Origin: Chryseobacterium lactis
GTDB taxonomy: Bacteria; Bacteroidota; Bacteroidia; Flavobacteriales; Weeksellaceae
Length of the DNA stretch: 64,000 nucleotides
Reading direction: 5' to 3'
NCBI RefSeq assembly: GCF_003815875.1
Contig: NZ_CP033924.1
Location: forward strand, 310,001 to 374,000
The stretch's first letter is position 1; every line of letters starts with the position of its first letter. The notes under the pieces were generated by a model that was given only the letters and a program-made list of their open reading frames with translations, was not told where the DNA came from and searched no databases. The translations under genes were made by a program, and so were the position numbers. This document shows positions 26,714-35,335 of the stretch, piece by piece.

Positions 26714-27910
26714 ATGGAACGAACAGTGCTACACCCCCGTTTTAAAGACTTTCCCCATTTCAAAAACTTTTGGGAACATGGCAACGGCAAACAATTGATT
26801 GAGTTTTCCGGAGCCGAAGTGAGTTTTAAGGATTTTGAAACCTTTTCACCTTTCTTTTATCACGTTGACGAAATGGGAGATCAGGTGGTAAAGGATGTTT
26901 ATTTCACCAAAAACTTTCTCGAAGCATCAAAGGAAATTGAAGGCTATATCCGAAATGGAGTTTCTGAGACTGATGTTGTTCCAGAGAGTGTCAAAAAATT
27001 GTTTGCTCAAACACAGAAGATTCCTGCCTGGCTAGACTACAATCTTTTAAAAAGCGGTGCCGAACTCTGCATGAGAAGTAATCTGGACTCTTTGATTTCA
27101 TTGAGAGATTATTGCCTTATCGGAGGCTATGATTACGCCTACCTTAATAAACCTCTTATTGTTACAGAAGCCTTAAAGAAAGGAGCTGTGAAACGTCTTT
27201 CAGAAACATTGGACTTTTGGGTAAACGCAACCCGGTATGATGCACTCGAAATTCATGCTAAAGGATATGAGTTTGCTATAAAAACCCGACTGATTCATTC
27301 TTACGCAAGGCTTTCCATAAAAAAGCATTATAATGAATGGGATACTGAAAATTGGGGTGAACCGATCAATTCCTGGGATATGATGGCCACCTATATTGGC
27401 TTCAGCTTAGTTTTTCTCCATAGCCTGCAAAAACTGGGAAATACATTTTCAAAAGAGGAAGAAAAAGGAATTTTCCACTTGTGGAAGTATGTGGGATATT
27501 TACTGGGAATTCCCGAACAACTTCTTCCTGATGATAAAAAACAGGCTACGGAATATTTTTATTTATGGACTTCCATCCAACCGCCTTCTGATAATGATTC
27601 CGTTCTTCTGGCTCATTCTTTATTGAATGAATCACTGGAAAATCCTATTCTAAAGTTTGAATTTCAGCGGAAAAGCTTAAAGTATCTCCATGTTTGTTGC
27701 ACCTGGTTCTTATTGGATGACGAAGTCTGTAAAAGATTACAAATTCCTGATGCTTCCAACAAAAAGTTATTTCCGAAATCAAAGATACTTTTCAATACTA
27801 TTTATGACAGACTTGTAAGTCGTGATGCCAGAATTAAAAGGGGAAATAAAGATCAGATGAAGGTATTGAAAGATTATTTAAACATCACAAAAAATTCAAA
27901 TTTTCATTAA
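26714..27910 (+). CDS. MpaB-type oxygenase (DUF2236-like)
   Basis: A 398-aa soluble protein. The segment RLIHSYARLSIKKHY and later GFSLVFLHSL match the oxygenase MpaB/rubber-oxygenase (DUF2236, latex-clearing-protein-like) family, whose members bind haem b through a conserved His and oxidise unsaturated substrates. Further supporting stretches are LRDYCLIGGYDYAYLNKPLIVTEAL and LWKYVGYLLGIPEQLLPDD. No signal peptide is present. It follows the PAS/LuxR regulator gene in the same direction. The substrate is unknown and the family call rests on pattern recognition only. Confidence 0.65.
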   Translation: MERTVLHPRFKDFPHFKNFWEHGNGKQLIEFSGAEVSFKDFETFSPFFYHVDEMGDQVVKDVYFTKNFLEASKEIEGYIRNGVSETDVVPESVKKLFAQTQKIPAWLDYNLLKSGAELCMRSNLDSLISLRDYCLIGGYDYAYLNKPLIVTEALKKGAVKRLSETLDFWVNATRYDALEIHAKGYEFAIKTRLIHSYARLSIKKHYNEWDTENWGEPINSWDMMATYIGFSLVFLHSLQKLGNTFSKEEEKGIFHLWKYVGYLLGIPEQLLPDDKKQATEYFYLWTSIQPPSDNDSVLLAHSLLNESLENPILKFEFQRKSLKYLHVCCTWFLLDDEVCKRLQIPDASNKKLFPKSKILFNTIYDRLVSRDARIKRGNKDQMKVLKDYLNITKNSNFH

Positions 27911-27940
27911 AATCTTTTTTTAAGGAAAAAAGAGGCAATA

Positions 27941-29149
27941 CTATATTTGTCCATTTCCTTTATCTGGAGAAGGTTTTCTGTTCCAGAAATTCCAGATCAG
28001 ATACAATAAAAATAAGATCAACCAAACGCTAATGACTACGCCGATGAAAATTCCACTGATGGAAGGATGAAGATAATTCGGTTTGTAGAACAATCGGTCA
28101 AGGGTTGCAAATTTATCTTTGAGCTCATTTCTTTCGTAAGTATTTCGTATCGCATTCAGAGGTTCCTGCTGATGATCCCGGTAATAAAAAACATCTTTAG
28201 TAAGCTCTTTCGGAACGATCTGTGTTTCTATATTGTATTTTTTTAAAAGTACATCCAACTTCTGAAATGAGGAAAGCAGTGAATCCTGACTATATTTATA
28301 AAGCAAATTATACCTTTTGACAGCATTTTGATACTGCTGCTGCCTTTCAGGAACTTTATGTAATGGAGAGAACAAAAGCTTGCTTTCAAGAAAAATACAC
28401 ATCTTTTCATCGTATTGAGGATGTACTTCTCTTCCCTGAAATATAATTTCGGTACTGTCCCCTATCTCTTTTTTAGAAATAATTCTTTTTCCCAGCTCCC
28501 CATCATCAAGCCCAAGAATGTCAAGCACCGATTTCGCTTTATTGCTTAATTTTTTATGATCGGTAGTCAGCATTTTCAGGGTATCCATACTGTAATATCT
28601 GGATTCTGTTGAAGAATAATCCTTATTACCCGGTTCGTAGTACACCGTATCTCTCACTTCAATCACAGGGTAAGGTTTGGGATATAAAATATTTTTGGGA
28701 TTAAACAGTTTCTCTGAACTGTAGGACGTATAGTTATATAAAAAAGGCTGTAAGACATTCAATAGCGTTTTGTCTTTATTAAGATTCTTTTCCGGCAATT
28801 CAGTTCGCAGTTTTGCATTTAATCCAAAACTATAACTGATGAAAAAAGTCAGAGAAAAAAAGGACACCAATAGAAGTATAATACCGATTCCCAAAGTTTT
28901 TGAAAGTTCATATCTTTTTTTGGAATGATTTCTAAGAAGAAAAATAACAAAGAAAAACAAAAAGAGACCGGATACGAAAAAGTGAGAAATGGAGACATCA
29001 TCGTAAAATTTGAACCTATAAAATTCTGTATAGATATTAATTTTTTGAAGTCCTTTAAATTTTACATATCCGTAAATAAAGTAAGCCATGTGTATAACAG
29101 CTAATACAACAAAAGATTTAATCAGGAATATTTTTAATTTTCTGTCCAT
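27941..29149 (-). CDS. Membrane protein of unknown function
   Basis: A 402-aa protein with three N-terminal transmembrane helices (FLIKSFVVLAVIHMAYFIYGY, FFVSGLFLFFFVIFLL, LGIGIILLLVSFFSLTFFIS), a large soluble section of about 230 residues, and one C-terminal helix (IFIGVVISVWLILFLLYLIWNFW). The layout puts the large domain outside the cytoplasm if four helices are used. Such architectures occur in Bacteroidota proteins with no known role. It is convergent with the oxygenase gene, with 30 bp between, and divergent from recA. No motif is recognised. Confidence 0.7.
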   Translation of the reverse strand: MDRKLKIFLIKSFVVLAVIHMAYFIYGYVKFKGLQKINIYTEFYRFKFYDDVSISHFFVSGLFLFFFVIFLLRNHSKKRYELSKTLGIGIILLLVSFFSLTFFISYSFGLNAKLRTELPEKNLNKDKTLLNVLQPFLYNYTSYSSEKLFNPKNILYPKPYPVIEVRDTVYYEPGNKDYSSTESRYYSMDTLKMLTTDHKKLSNKAKSVLDILGLDDGELGKRIISKKEIGDSTEIIFQGREVHPQYDEKMCIFLESKLLFSPLHKVPERQQQYQNAVKRYNLLYKYSQDSLLSSFQKLDVLLKKYNIETQIVPKELTKDVFYYRDHQQEPLNAIRNTYERNELKDKFATLDRLFYKPNYLHPSISGIFIGVVISVWLILFLLYLIWNFWNRKPSPDKGNGQI

Positions 29150-29437
29150 AGAATGATCTTAAAAAACAATGTTTTAAGATAAGCATTTTTTATATTGGAT
29201 GGATAAAACAAAACTATAACTGCTAGAAATCATCCATGCAAAACAACTTCCAGCCTCTCGCTTCTGGCTTAAGACGATAACTTTCTTAACCTAAATTTAT
29301 TCTTTTCAACATTCCTCAACCCATCATGTCACATCTATCTCGTTATGAATACTATCACTCCCAAAACTTTATTATTTTTTAACTCTAAAAACCGGTTTCG
29401 AGAATAAATAATATTAGCTTTTGATCTATAAATTATG

Positions 29438-29445
29438 TATTTTTG
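29438..29445 (+). promoter_or_regulatory. -7 promoter element for recA
   Basis: TATTTTTG matches TAnnTTTG and lies 18 bases before the recA ATG. The rest of the 314-base gap (29150-29463) is AT-rich and shows no LexA-like palindrome that I can recognise. Confidence 0.5.
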
Positions 29446-29463
29446 AGAAATTATTTTATAGAG

Positions 29464-30468
29464 ATGAGTAACATTGATGATAAGAAAAAAGCACTGGCAT
29501 TGGTGCTTGACAAGCTAGATAAAACATACGGAAAGGGAACAGTAATGACTTTAGGAGATGATTCTATTGACAATACAATAGAGGTAATTCCTTCCGGTTC
29601 TTTAGGATTAGATATCGCATTAGGTATAGGAGGATATCCAAAAGGAAGAATCATTGAAATATATGGTCCTGAATCTTCAGGTAAAACAACATTAACGCTT
29701 CACGCTATTGCTGAAGCTCAAAAAGCAGGTGGTATTGCAGCATTTATTGATGCTGAGCACGCTTTCGACAGAACATATGCCGCGAAGTTAGGAATCGATT
29801 TGGAAAACCTTATCATTTCTCAACCGGACAATGGTGAGCAGGCTTTAGAAATTGCTGATAACTTAATCCGTTCTGGAGCTATTGACATTGTTGTTATTGA
29901 CTCTGTAGCAGCTCTTACTCCAAAAGCAGAGATTGAAGGAGAAATGGGTGATTCTAAAATGGGTCTTCATGCAAGATTGATGTCTCAGGCATTAAGAAAA
30001 CTGACTGCTACTATTTCAAGAACGAAATGTACGGTAATTTTCATCAACCAGTTAAGAGAAAAAATCGGGGTAATGTTTGGAAATCCTGAAACAACTACCG
30101 GTGGTAATGCTCTTAAATTCTATGCTTCGGTAAGAATTGATATCAGAAAAGCAAGTGCGCCAATCAAAAATGGAGATGAAGCAATCGGGAGTCGTGTAAA
30201 AGTGAAAATTGTGAAAAACAAAGTAGCTCCACCATTCAAGATGGCTGAATTTGACATTATGTACGGGGAAGGAGTTTCTAAAGTAGGAGAAATTCTGGAT
30301 ACTGCTGTAGACATGGGAGTTGTGAAGAAAAGCGGTTCTTGGTTCAGCTACGAAGAGACTAAATTAGGTCAGGGACGTGATGCTGTGAAGGATGTTTTAA
30401 AAGACAATCCAGATCTTTCCGAGGAATTGGAAAACAAAATCAAAGAAGAGTTGAAAAACAAGAAATAA
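29464..30468 (+). CDS. recA: Recombinase RecA
   Basis: A 334-aa ATP-dependent strand-exchange protein for homologous recombination and SOS induction. Walker A GPESSGKT is at residues 68-75 and Walker B is [12 protein letters not shown]. The DNA-binding loop regions [24 protein letters not shown] and [31 protein letters not shown] are canonical, and the C-terminus is acidic/basic mixed ([17 protein letters not shown]). The start [13 protein letters not shown] at 29464 is chosen; the frame extends 21 bases upstream only through the promoter area. A strong terminator follows at 30488. The gene reads away from the candidate origin. Confidence 0.98.
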   Translation: MSNIDDKKKALALVLDKLDKTYGKGTVMTLGDDSIDNTIEVIPSGSLGLDIALGIGGYPKGRIIEIYGPESSGKTTLTLHAIAEAQKAGGIAAFIDAEHAFDRTYAAKLGIDLENLIISQPDNGEQALEIADNLIRSGAIDIVVIDSVAALTPKAEIEGEMGDSKMGLHARLMSQALRKLTATISRTKCTVIFINQLREKIGVMFGNPETTTGGNALKFYASVRIDIRKASAPIKNGDEAIGSRVKVKIVKNKVAPPFKMAEFDIMYGEGVSKVGEILDTAVDMGVVKKSGSWFSYEETKLGQGRDAVKDVLKDNPDLSEELENKIKEELKNKK

Positions 30469-30487
30469 GTTTTCAAAAAAATAATAG

Positions 30488-30515
30488 AAAAGGCGATCTT
30501 AGGATTGCCTTTTTT
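30488..30515 (+). terminator. Terminator of recA
   Basis: An 11-bp stem with one G-T pair (30488-30498 with 30503-30513) and a TTAG loop, followed by T residues. Confidence 0.85.
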
Positions 30516-30631
30516 GTTTTTAAATGGTTTTGCTTTTTAAACGCAAAGTTTTTATTTACAAGCTGTACAATTTTAAAAAGAGCGAAGCCACTCCTCTTCT
30601 TCCTAAATAAGACTTCTCTTAAATCCAAAAT

Positions 30632-30663
30632 AAAAGAGGCTGACCTTTTGGACAACCTCTTTT
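30632..30663 (-). terminator. Terminator downstream of the minus-strand 478-aa gene
   Basis: AAAAGAGG (30632-30639) pairs with CCTCTTTT (30656-30663), and inner bases add partial pairing. It lies 18 bases after the stop of the minus-strand gene. Confidence 0.65.
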
Positions 30664-30680
30664 AAGCTTTTATTTAAAAA

Positions 30681-32117
30681 TTATTCAGCGATTTTTCCTT
30701 GAAGCTGAAGCGCTCCAGTCACTTTCATTCCTTTGGTTAAGGTTTCAAATCTCATATTTCCTTTATTGACGAAAGCATCAATTGTAAAGAAATCTTCATT
30801 TTCTTCGTTTGTAATCAGTTTCAGCTTTAGAATATATCCTTTAGCACTTCCATCTTCAAGCAGTTCTGTTTCTTTAAAGTCTACAAGTTCAGCAATAAAG
30901 TCAAAACATGCATAATTAGGAAGATCCTGGCTTGGGGCGTACGTTGTAAAATCTTCACTCATTTTAGTACCGTCAGGAAGCTCTGTATTGGTATGAACAT
31001 CCAGAATGAAAACTATTCCGCTCAGATTTACCTTTAAATGAGGTTGCGTTAAATATGTATTTTTATTTTCCGCATAATCTGTAGCAAAAAACCACACTCC
31101 AAAAGTATTTCTGGCCGGACCTGCTACGATGGCATGTAAATCAAGTGCATTTTCCCATTCTCTTACAGATCTTGTTTCAAAATCTAAAGTATAATCAGTT
31201 TTCACCTCAGGAAGTATTGTGTTAAATTCTTCAGTAAAAATAGTTTTAAATCTTACATCTTCAAATTCCGCTTTGCTTTTGTTCTCTCCGGATGGATCAT
31301 GAACTGTAAGAGGATTCATATAGCCGGAATAATCTTTAGTCTGGAAATTTTCATGCCCAAAAATACCCCCCCAGATATTGGCAAGATTGTGTACATTAGA
31401 TTTTCTTACTATAATTCCTGCTTCATTAGTTGTTTCAGGAGCCTTGATCCCTTCAGCATGAGGAAAATAATTTTTACCATCGATCAACTGAGTATTCATG
31501 ATCTCATTATTTTCTTCATGAGAAAACTCTGAAAAACCTTTGTAGGTGATATTCTCGTTTTCAAAAATGTAAGGCAATCCTGTTTGGCCTTTTTCTTCAT
31601 CTTTAAAATGATAGGAAAGCGAAATTGCTTTAAATTCTCCTGGCTGAGTTGCCGGACTATGGTCGTTACCGTTACCATCAAACTGAGAATGATATAAAAC
31701 CATATAAGATTTGATCTTCCCTTCTTGAAGCTCAGTTTCAAATTTTTCTTCCATTTTTGTAACTGCCTGCTCCGGAGAAAATGCATACGTATCTTCTGTT
31801 ACAGTATATACAAAACCTTCTATCTCTCCATTTTCATTTTCAAAAGCTGAAACCGGACTATATTCACCTCTAAGTTGAAATGCTATAGAATGTACAATGT
31901 AATCATTATAAATTTTGATTTTTTCAAACTGCTCGTTTACTTTTTTCTCCTCAACCGGTGGTAAAGAAACTTCGGGTACAATATCTACCACTTCTTCTAT
32001 TACCTCATCAATTTCTGGTTCCGCTACCTCTACATTTGGTGCTTCATATTGCTGAACCGGGATACTGCTATTCTCCTGTCCGCTACTCTTTTTCTTAAAA
32101 AAATCTAAGATTCCCAT
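30681..32117 (-). CDS. Cytoplasmic protein of unknown function, MGILDFFKKK start
   Basis: A 478-aa soluble, strongly acidic protein. It begins MGILDFFKKKSSGQ, a short amphipathic basic start, then a Glu/Val-rich linker (VEVAEPEIDEVIEEVVDIVPEVSLPPVEEKK) of about 40 residues, then a long globular region with aromatic-rich blocks (YNDYIVHSIAFQLRGEYSPVSAF, NLANIWGGIFGHENFQT, FGVWFFATDYAENKNTYLT). The ATG at 32117 is chosen over the 54-base upstream extension, whose sequence lacks coding character. It has no signal peptide or membrane segment. No family is recognised. It lies downstream of the S9 peptidase but is separated from it by a strong terminator. Confidence 0.75.
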   Translation of the reverse strand: MGILDFFKKKSSGQENSSIPVQQYEAPNVEVAEPEIDEVIEEVVDIVPEVSLPPVEEKKVNEQFEKIKIYNDYIVHSIAFQLRGEYSPVSAFENENGEIEGFVYTVTEDTYAFSPEQAVTKMEEKFETELQEGKIKSYMVLYHSQFDGNGNDHSPATQPGEFKAISLSYHFKDEEKGQTGLPYIFENENITYKGFSEFSHEENNEIMNTQLIDGKNYFPHAEGIKAPETTNEAGIIVRKSNVHNLANIWGGIFGHENFQTKDYSGYMNPLTVHDPSGENKSKAEFEDVRFKTIFTEEFNTILPEVKTDYTLDFETRSVREWENALDLHAIVAGPARNTFGVWFFATDYAENKNTYLTQPHLKVNLSGIVFILDVHTNTELPDGTKMSEDFTTYAPSQDLPNYACFDFIAELVDFKETELLEDGSAKGYILKLKLITNEENEDFFTIDAFVNKGNMRFETLTKGMKVTGALQLQGKIAE

Positions 32118-32179
32118 TTTGTTATTATAATTGGCGGTAAATATAATAAAACCGATGAATTGGCGCATCATTAAAAAAA

Positions 32180-32215
32180 TGCCATTCTGTCACTTCCTTT
32201 TATATGATGTTTTTT
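32180..32215. promoter_or_regulatory. Motif shared with the htpG upstream region
   Basis: TGCCATTCTGTCAC followed by TTCCT, an AT-rich spacer and a T run closely matches the sequence 35263-35301 upstream of htpG. It lies 63 bases upstream of the minus-strand 478-aa gene. It may be an operator or an orphan promoter copy. Confidence 0.35.
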
Positions 32216-32247
32216 TGAATAGAATTTATCTGAACCTTTAAGTTATA

Positions 32248-32284
32248 AAAGTTTCGGCGGAGCCTTTGGCTCCGCCGAAACTTT
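32248..32284 (-). terminator. Very strong terminator of the S9 peptidase gene
   Basis: A perfect 17-bp stem (32248-32264 with 32268-32284) with a 3-base loop, starting 1 base after the S9 peptidase stop codon. T residues follow on the minus strand. Confidence 0.92.
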
Positions 32285-32285
32285 A

Positions 32286-35180
32286 CTATTCAGGTTTATC
32301 ATCTGTTAATTCAAACCCCCAATCTTTTCCTTTTTGGGTGGCCGGAACGCCTTTTGTCATCCAGACCGGAGCTTTAGCACCTTTTAGGTAATAATCAAAA
32401 AACTGCTGTTCACGGATTTGGATATCTTTTCTGTTCTGGCGTTTTACCAAATTATGGTCATCACCGTTATAATTCAGAAGCCACACCGGTTTTCCAAGAC
32501 GGCGTAATGCGGTAAACATTTCAATTCCCTGGTACCAAGGTACTGCCCCATCTTTATCATTACTCATAATAACTACCGGCGTTTTTACTTTATCGATCGT
32601 AAAAAGTGGTGAATTTTTAATATAAAGATCCGGAGCTTCCCATAAATTTTTCCCTAATCTACTTTGCGATTTTTCATACTGAAATTGTCTGTTCATCCCT
32701 GAACCCCATCGGATTCCTCCATATGCTGAAGTCATGTTCACAACAGGAGCGCCACTCCATGCGGCGGCATACATATCAGTATGAGCGATAAGATAGGCTA
32801 CCTGATAACCACCCCAGCTTTGTCCCTGAATTCCTATTTTTGTACCATCTACCCACGAATTTTGTTTTAGTTTTTCAACTCCGGAATTGATATATTCCAT
32901 TGCCGATTCTCCCGGAAAACCATCTATATATGAGATATCAGGAGTAAAAACCAGATATCCGTTGCTTACAAAATAAGAGATATTTAATCTTGAAGGCGTT
33001 GGAGATGGTGCCACATAACGATTCAGATTATCCGAAAGTTTTTCATAGAAATAGACAATCATCGGATATTTTTTATTAGGATTGAAATCTTCAGGTTTGT
33101 ATAAAACTCCTGTAGACGTATTTCCTTTTGGCGTTGTCCAGTGTACCAATTCATCTGTCCCCCAATTATAGTGGTTTTGTTGCTGGTTGGTATTGCTCAG
33201 CTTTTGTTGTTCCGAGAAATCTGATGTTACAAAAATATTTGGAGAATCAGTGTATGACTCTTTTATTACAATATATTCTTCTGCATTTTTTGCCTTTTGA
33301 ATACTTCGATACCCCCAGACATTTTCCATTTGAATTTTTACCGGATCACCATTTGATTGAATGGATGTTTTAAAAATTCCGTTTGCCTTAGAGGTATTAT
33401 CAAATGCTGATAAATAGATGGAAGATTTTCGGTTTAAGCTTTTAATGTCTTTATCCAGATTGTAAGTATCAAATGTTATTTTATTCTTACGTCCAAATCC
33501 ATTCGTGATATTTCTTGGTTTCTTCGAACTCTTCAGGAAAAACTCCCAAAGGTCGAAACGATCTCTGATAATTACAGATTCATCATTATCTGTCCAGGAT
33601 GCAATACCATAAGGATCCGGGAAATCCGGCATATCAAACTCCTCATCAACGAAGGAAACCGGTAATCCCACATTGAGTTGAAGGGTTTGCTTTGTTTTAA
33701 CGTTATAGCTCAGCCATTTTGCTTTTTCTCTATCAAAAATTAAAACAAAATTCCCCAGTGGAGATACTGAAACCGATCCGTCAAGATTTTTAATAACTTC
33801 AGTTCTTTCTCCTGTTTTATTATCGATAAGAAAATAGGTTTTCTTTGTTGATCCTTCCCATTGTGACGAAATACGGTTGTTCAAACTGGTAACACCCAGC
33901 GTAAATTCAGCATTCCCTTCGTTTACCACTCGTAAAGTATCCAGGTCTTCATTATCAATATTTTTAAAGAAATCAGGTTTCTCCGTTTGCATTACTGCTG
34001 CGTAAGATTTTTTAAGATCATCTTTCAATTCCTTTAACTGGACGGTTTGCAGATAATCATCTTTATAATTCCAGATATCTACCACAGCATGGTCATTCGC
34101 AATCATTGTGGTATCTTTTGCAATAGGTTTTGGGGCTACACCAAAATACAATTGCTTTCCATTTTTGCTGAATAATGGTAATCTGTTTTCAGAAATTACC
34201 CAGTTCTTTCTCATTTGGGCATTTTCATTAGTGACAATTTCATTTTTATTTCCTTTAAAATTAAAGTAATACAACTGATATAATTTCACCAAATCATTCT
34301 GTGCAGAAGAAGTTCCAACGAATGCCAATTGATTTCCTTCTTCATCAAAAGACAATTGTGAAAAATCGCCTTCCATTTCAGAAATTTTAGTTAGAACACC
34401 CTTTTGCAGATCTACTACCTGTACGGTTTGTAATGCATATTTCTTGGGCTTTGATTTGTCAGTATCCTTTTTATCAGCAGATTTTTTTTCATCTGCAGAG
34501 TCTTTTTTACCCTTGTCGGCTTTCTCTTCCGGCTTTTTAGTTACAAAAGTAAGTTGCTTCCCATTTTTACTGAACTCATAACGAATCACATTATCGTATG
34601 TTGTACTTTTTCCGTCCAAAAGATTTCGTACTACCAACTGTAATGGTTTCGTATTTTTATCATCATCTTTAGTATCATCTCCATCTTCTTTGTCAGAAGC
34701 ATCATCCGAAGATTTATCTTTTGTGTTTTCCAATAGATAAGCAACATAAGAGCCTGCTTTTTCAGGAATTTTAAATGATTTTACATTAGGAATTTTCTCT
34801 GTTTTATCATTCAAAAAATCAACTATTGCCAGGCTGTCTTTTGTTAATTTATTTTTTTTAAGCTTTTTATCTTTTACTGCTTTTATATCCTTATACAAAG
34901 GACGGATTTGAAAAACAGCAAACCTGGAATCATTCGTAAAATCTACTTTTGTTCCTCTTGCAAACTTCTTTGTAGTTTTATTTTTGACTGAGTATAAAGA
35001 AAGATTAGGATTTCCTTCCTGAACGTCCACAGAATAGGCAATCTGTTTTCCGTCATTTGAGATTTTTCTTGAACCGATATTCTGCCAGTTATCATAGACA
35101 GAATGATCTAAGGGTTTTTTCTGTCCATACAAGCAGCAAGCCATCATGAGCAGAATGAAAATGGTACATTTCAACTTCAT
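32286..35180 (-). CDS. S9 family prolyl oligopeptidase-like peptidase, exported
   Basis: A 964-aa secreted or periplasmic serine peptidase with a signal peptide (MKLKCTIFILLMMACCLYGQ). A long beta-propeller-like N-terminal region runs to about residue 720 and includes Lys/Asp-rich stretches (residues about 160-180 and 225-260). The alpha/beta hydrolase catalytic domain follows. The nucleophile motif is GIQGQSWGGYQVAYL, the Asp lies in VVIMSNDKDGAVPW and the His in YNGDDHNLVKRQNRKD, all in the correct order. The ATG at 35180 is preferred because it begins the signal peptide. It is a single gene with its own terminator. Prolyl specificity is a family inference. Confidence 0.9.
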   Translation of the reverse strand: MKLKCTIFILLMMACCLYGQKKPLDHSVYDNWQNIGSRKISNDGKQIAYSVDVQEGNPNLSLYSVKNKTTKKFARGTKVDFTNDSRFAVFQIRPLYKDIKAVKDKKLKKNKLTKDSLAIVDFLNDKTEKIPNVKSFKIPEKAGSYVAYLLENTKDKSSDDASDKEDGDDTKDDDKNTKPLQLVVRNLLDGKSTTYDNVIRYEFSKNGKQLTFVTKKPEEKADKGKKDSADEKKSADKKDTDKSKPKKYALQTVQVVDLQKGVLTKISEMEGDFSQLSFDEEGNQLAFVGTSSAQNDLVKLYQLYYFNFKGNKNEIVTNENAQMRKNWVISENRLPLFSKNGKQLYFGVAPKPIAKDTTMIANDHAVVDIWNYKDDYLQTVQLKELKDDLKKSYAAVMQTEKPDFFKNIDNEDLDTLRVVNEGNAEFTLGVTSLNNRISSQWEGSTKKTYFLIDNKTGERTEVIKNLDGSVSVSPLGNFVLIFDREKAKWLSYNVKTKQTLQLNVGLPVSFVDEEFDMPDFPDPYGIASWTDNDESVIIRDRFDLWEFFLKSSKKPRNITNGFGRKNKITFDTYNLDKDIKSLNRKSSIYLSAFDNTSKANGIFKTSIQSNGDPVKIQMENVWGYRSIQKAKNAEEYIVIKESYTDSPNIFVTSDFSEQQKLSNTNQQQNHYNWGTDELVHWTTPKGNTSTGVLYKPEDFNPNKKYPMIVYFYEKLSDNLNRYVAPSPTPSRLNISYFVSNGYLVFTPDISYIDGFPGESAMEYINSGVEKLKQNSWVDGTKIGIQGQSWGGYQVAYLIAHTDMYAAAWSGAPVVNMTSAYGGIRWGSGMNRQFQYEKSQSRLGKNLWEAPDLYIKNSPLFTIDKVKTPVVIMSNDKDGAVPWYQGIEMFTALRRLGKPVWLLNYNGDDHNLVKRQNRKDIQIREQQFFDYYLKGAKAPVWMTKGVPATQKGKDWGFELTDDKPE

Positions 35181-35262
35181 TGTTAATATTTTTTTAAGGA
35201 TTAAAAGTATGATATTTCTTTGACAAATCCACATGAAGCTCTGGTTTTATAAGTCTAAACAA

Positions 35263-35301
35263 TGTCATTCTGTCACATTCCTCTTCGTGGTATTTTTTTT
35301 G
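35263..35301 (+). promoter_or_regulatory. htpG upstream element
   Basis: TGTCATTCTGTCAC, then ATTCCTCTTCGTGG and a TA plus T run, lies 35-73 bases before the htpG ATG. A close copy is at 32180-32215. Heat-shock control is plausible for htpG but the motif is not one I can name with confidence. Confidence 0.4.
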
Positions 35302-35335
35302 TGAAATATTTGAAAATTAAAAAATCTAAAATATT

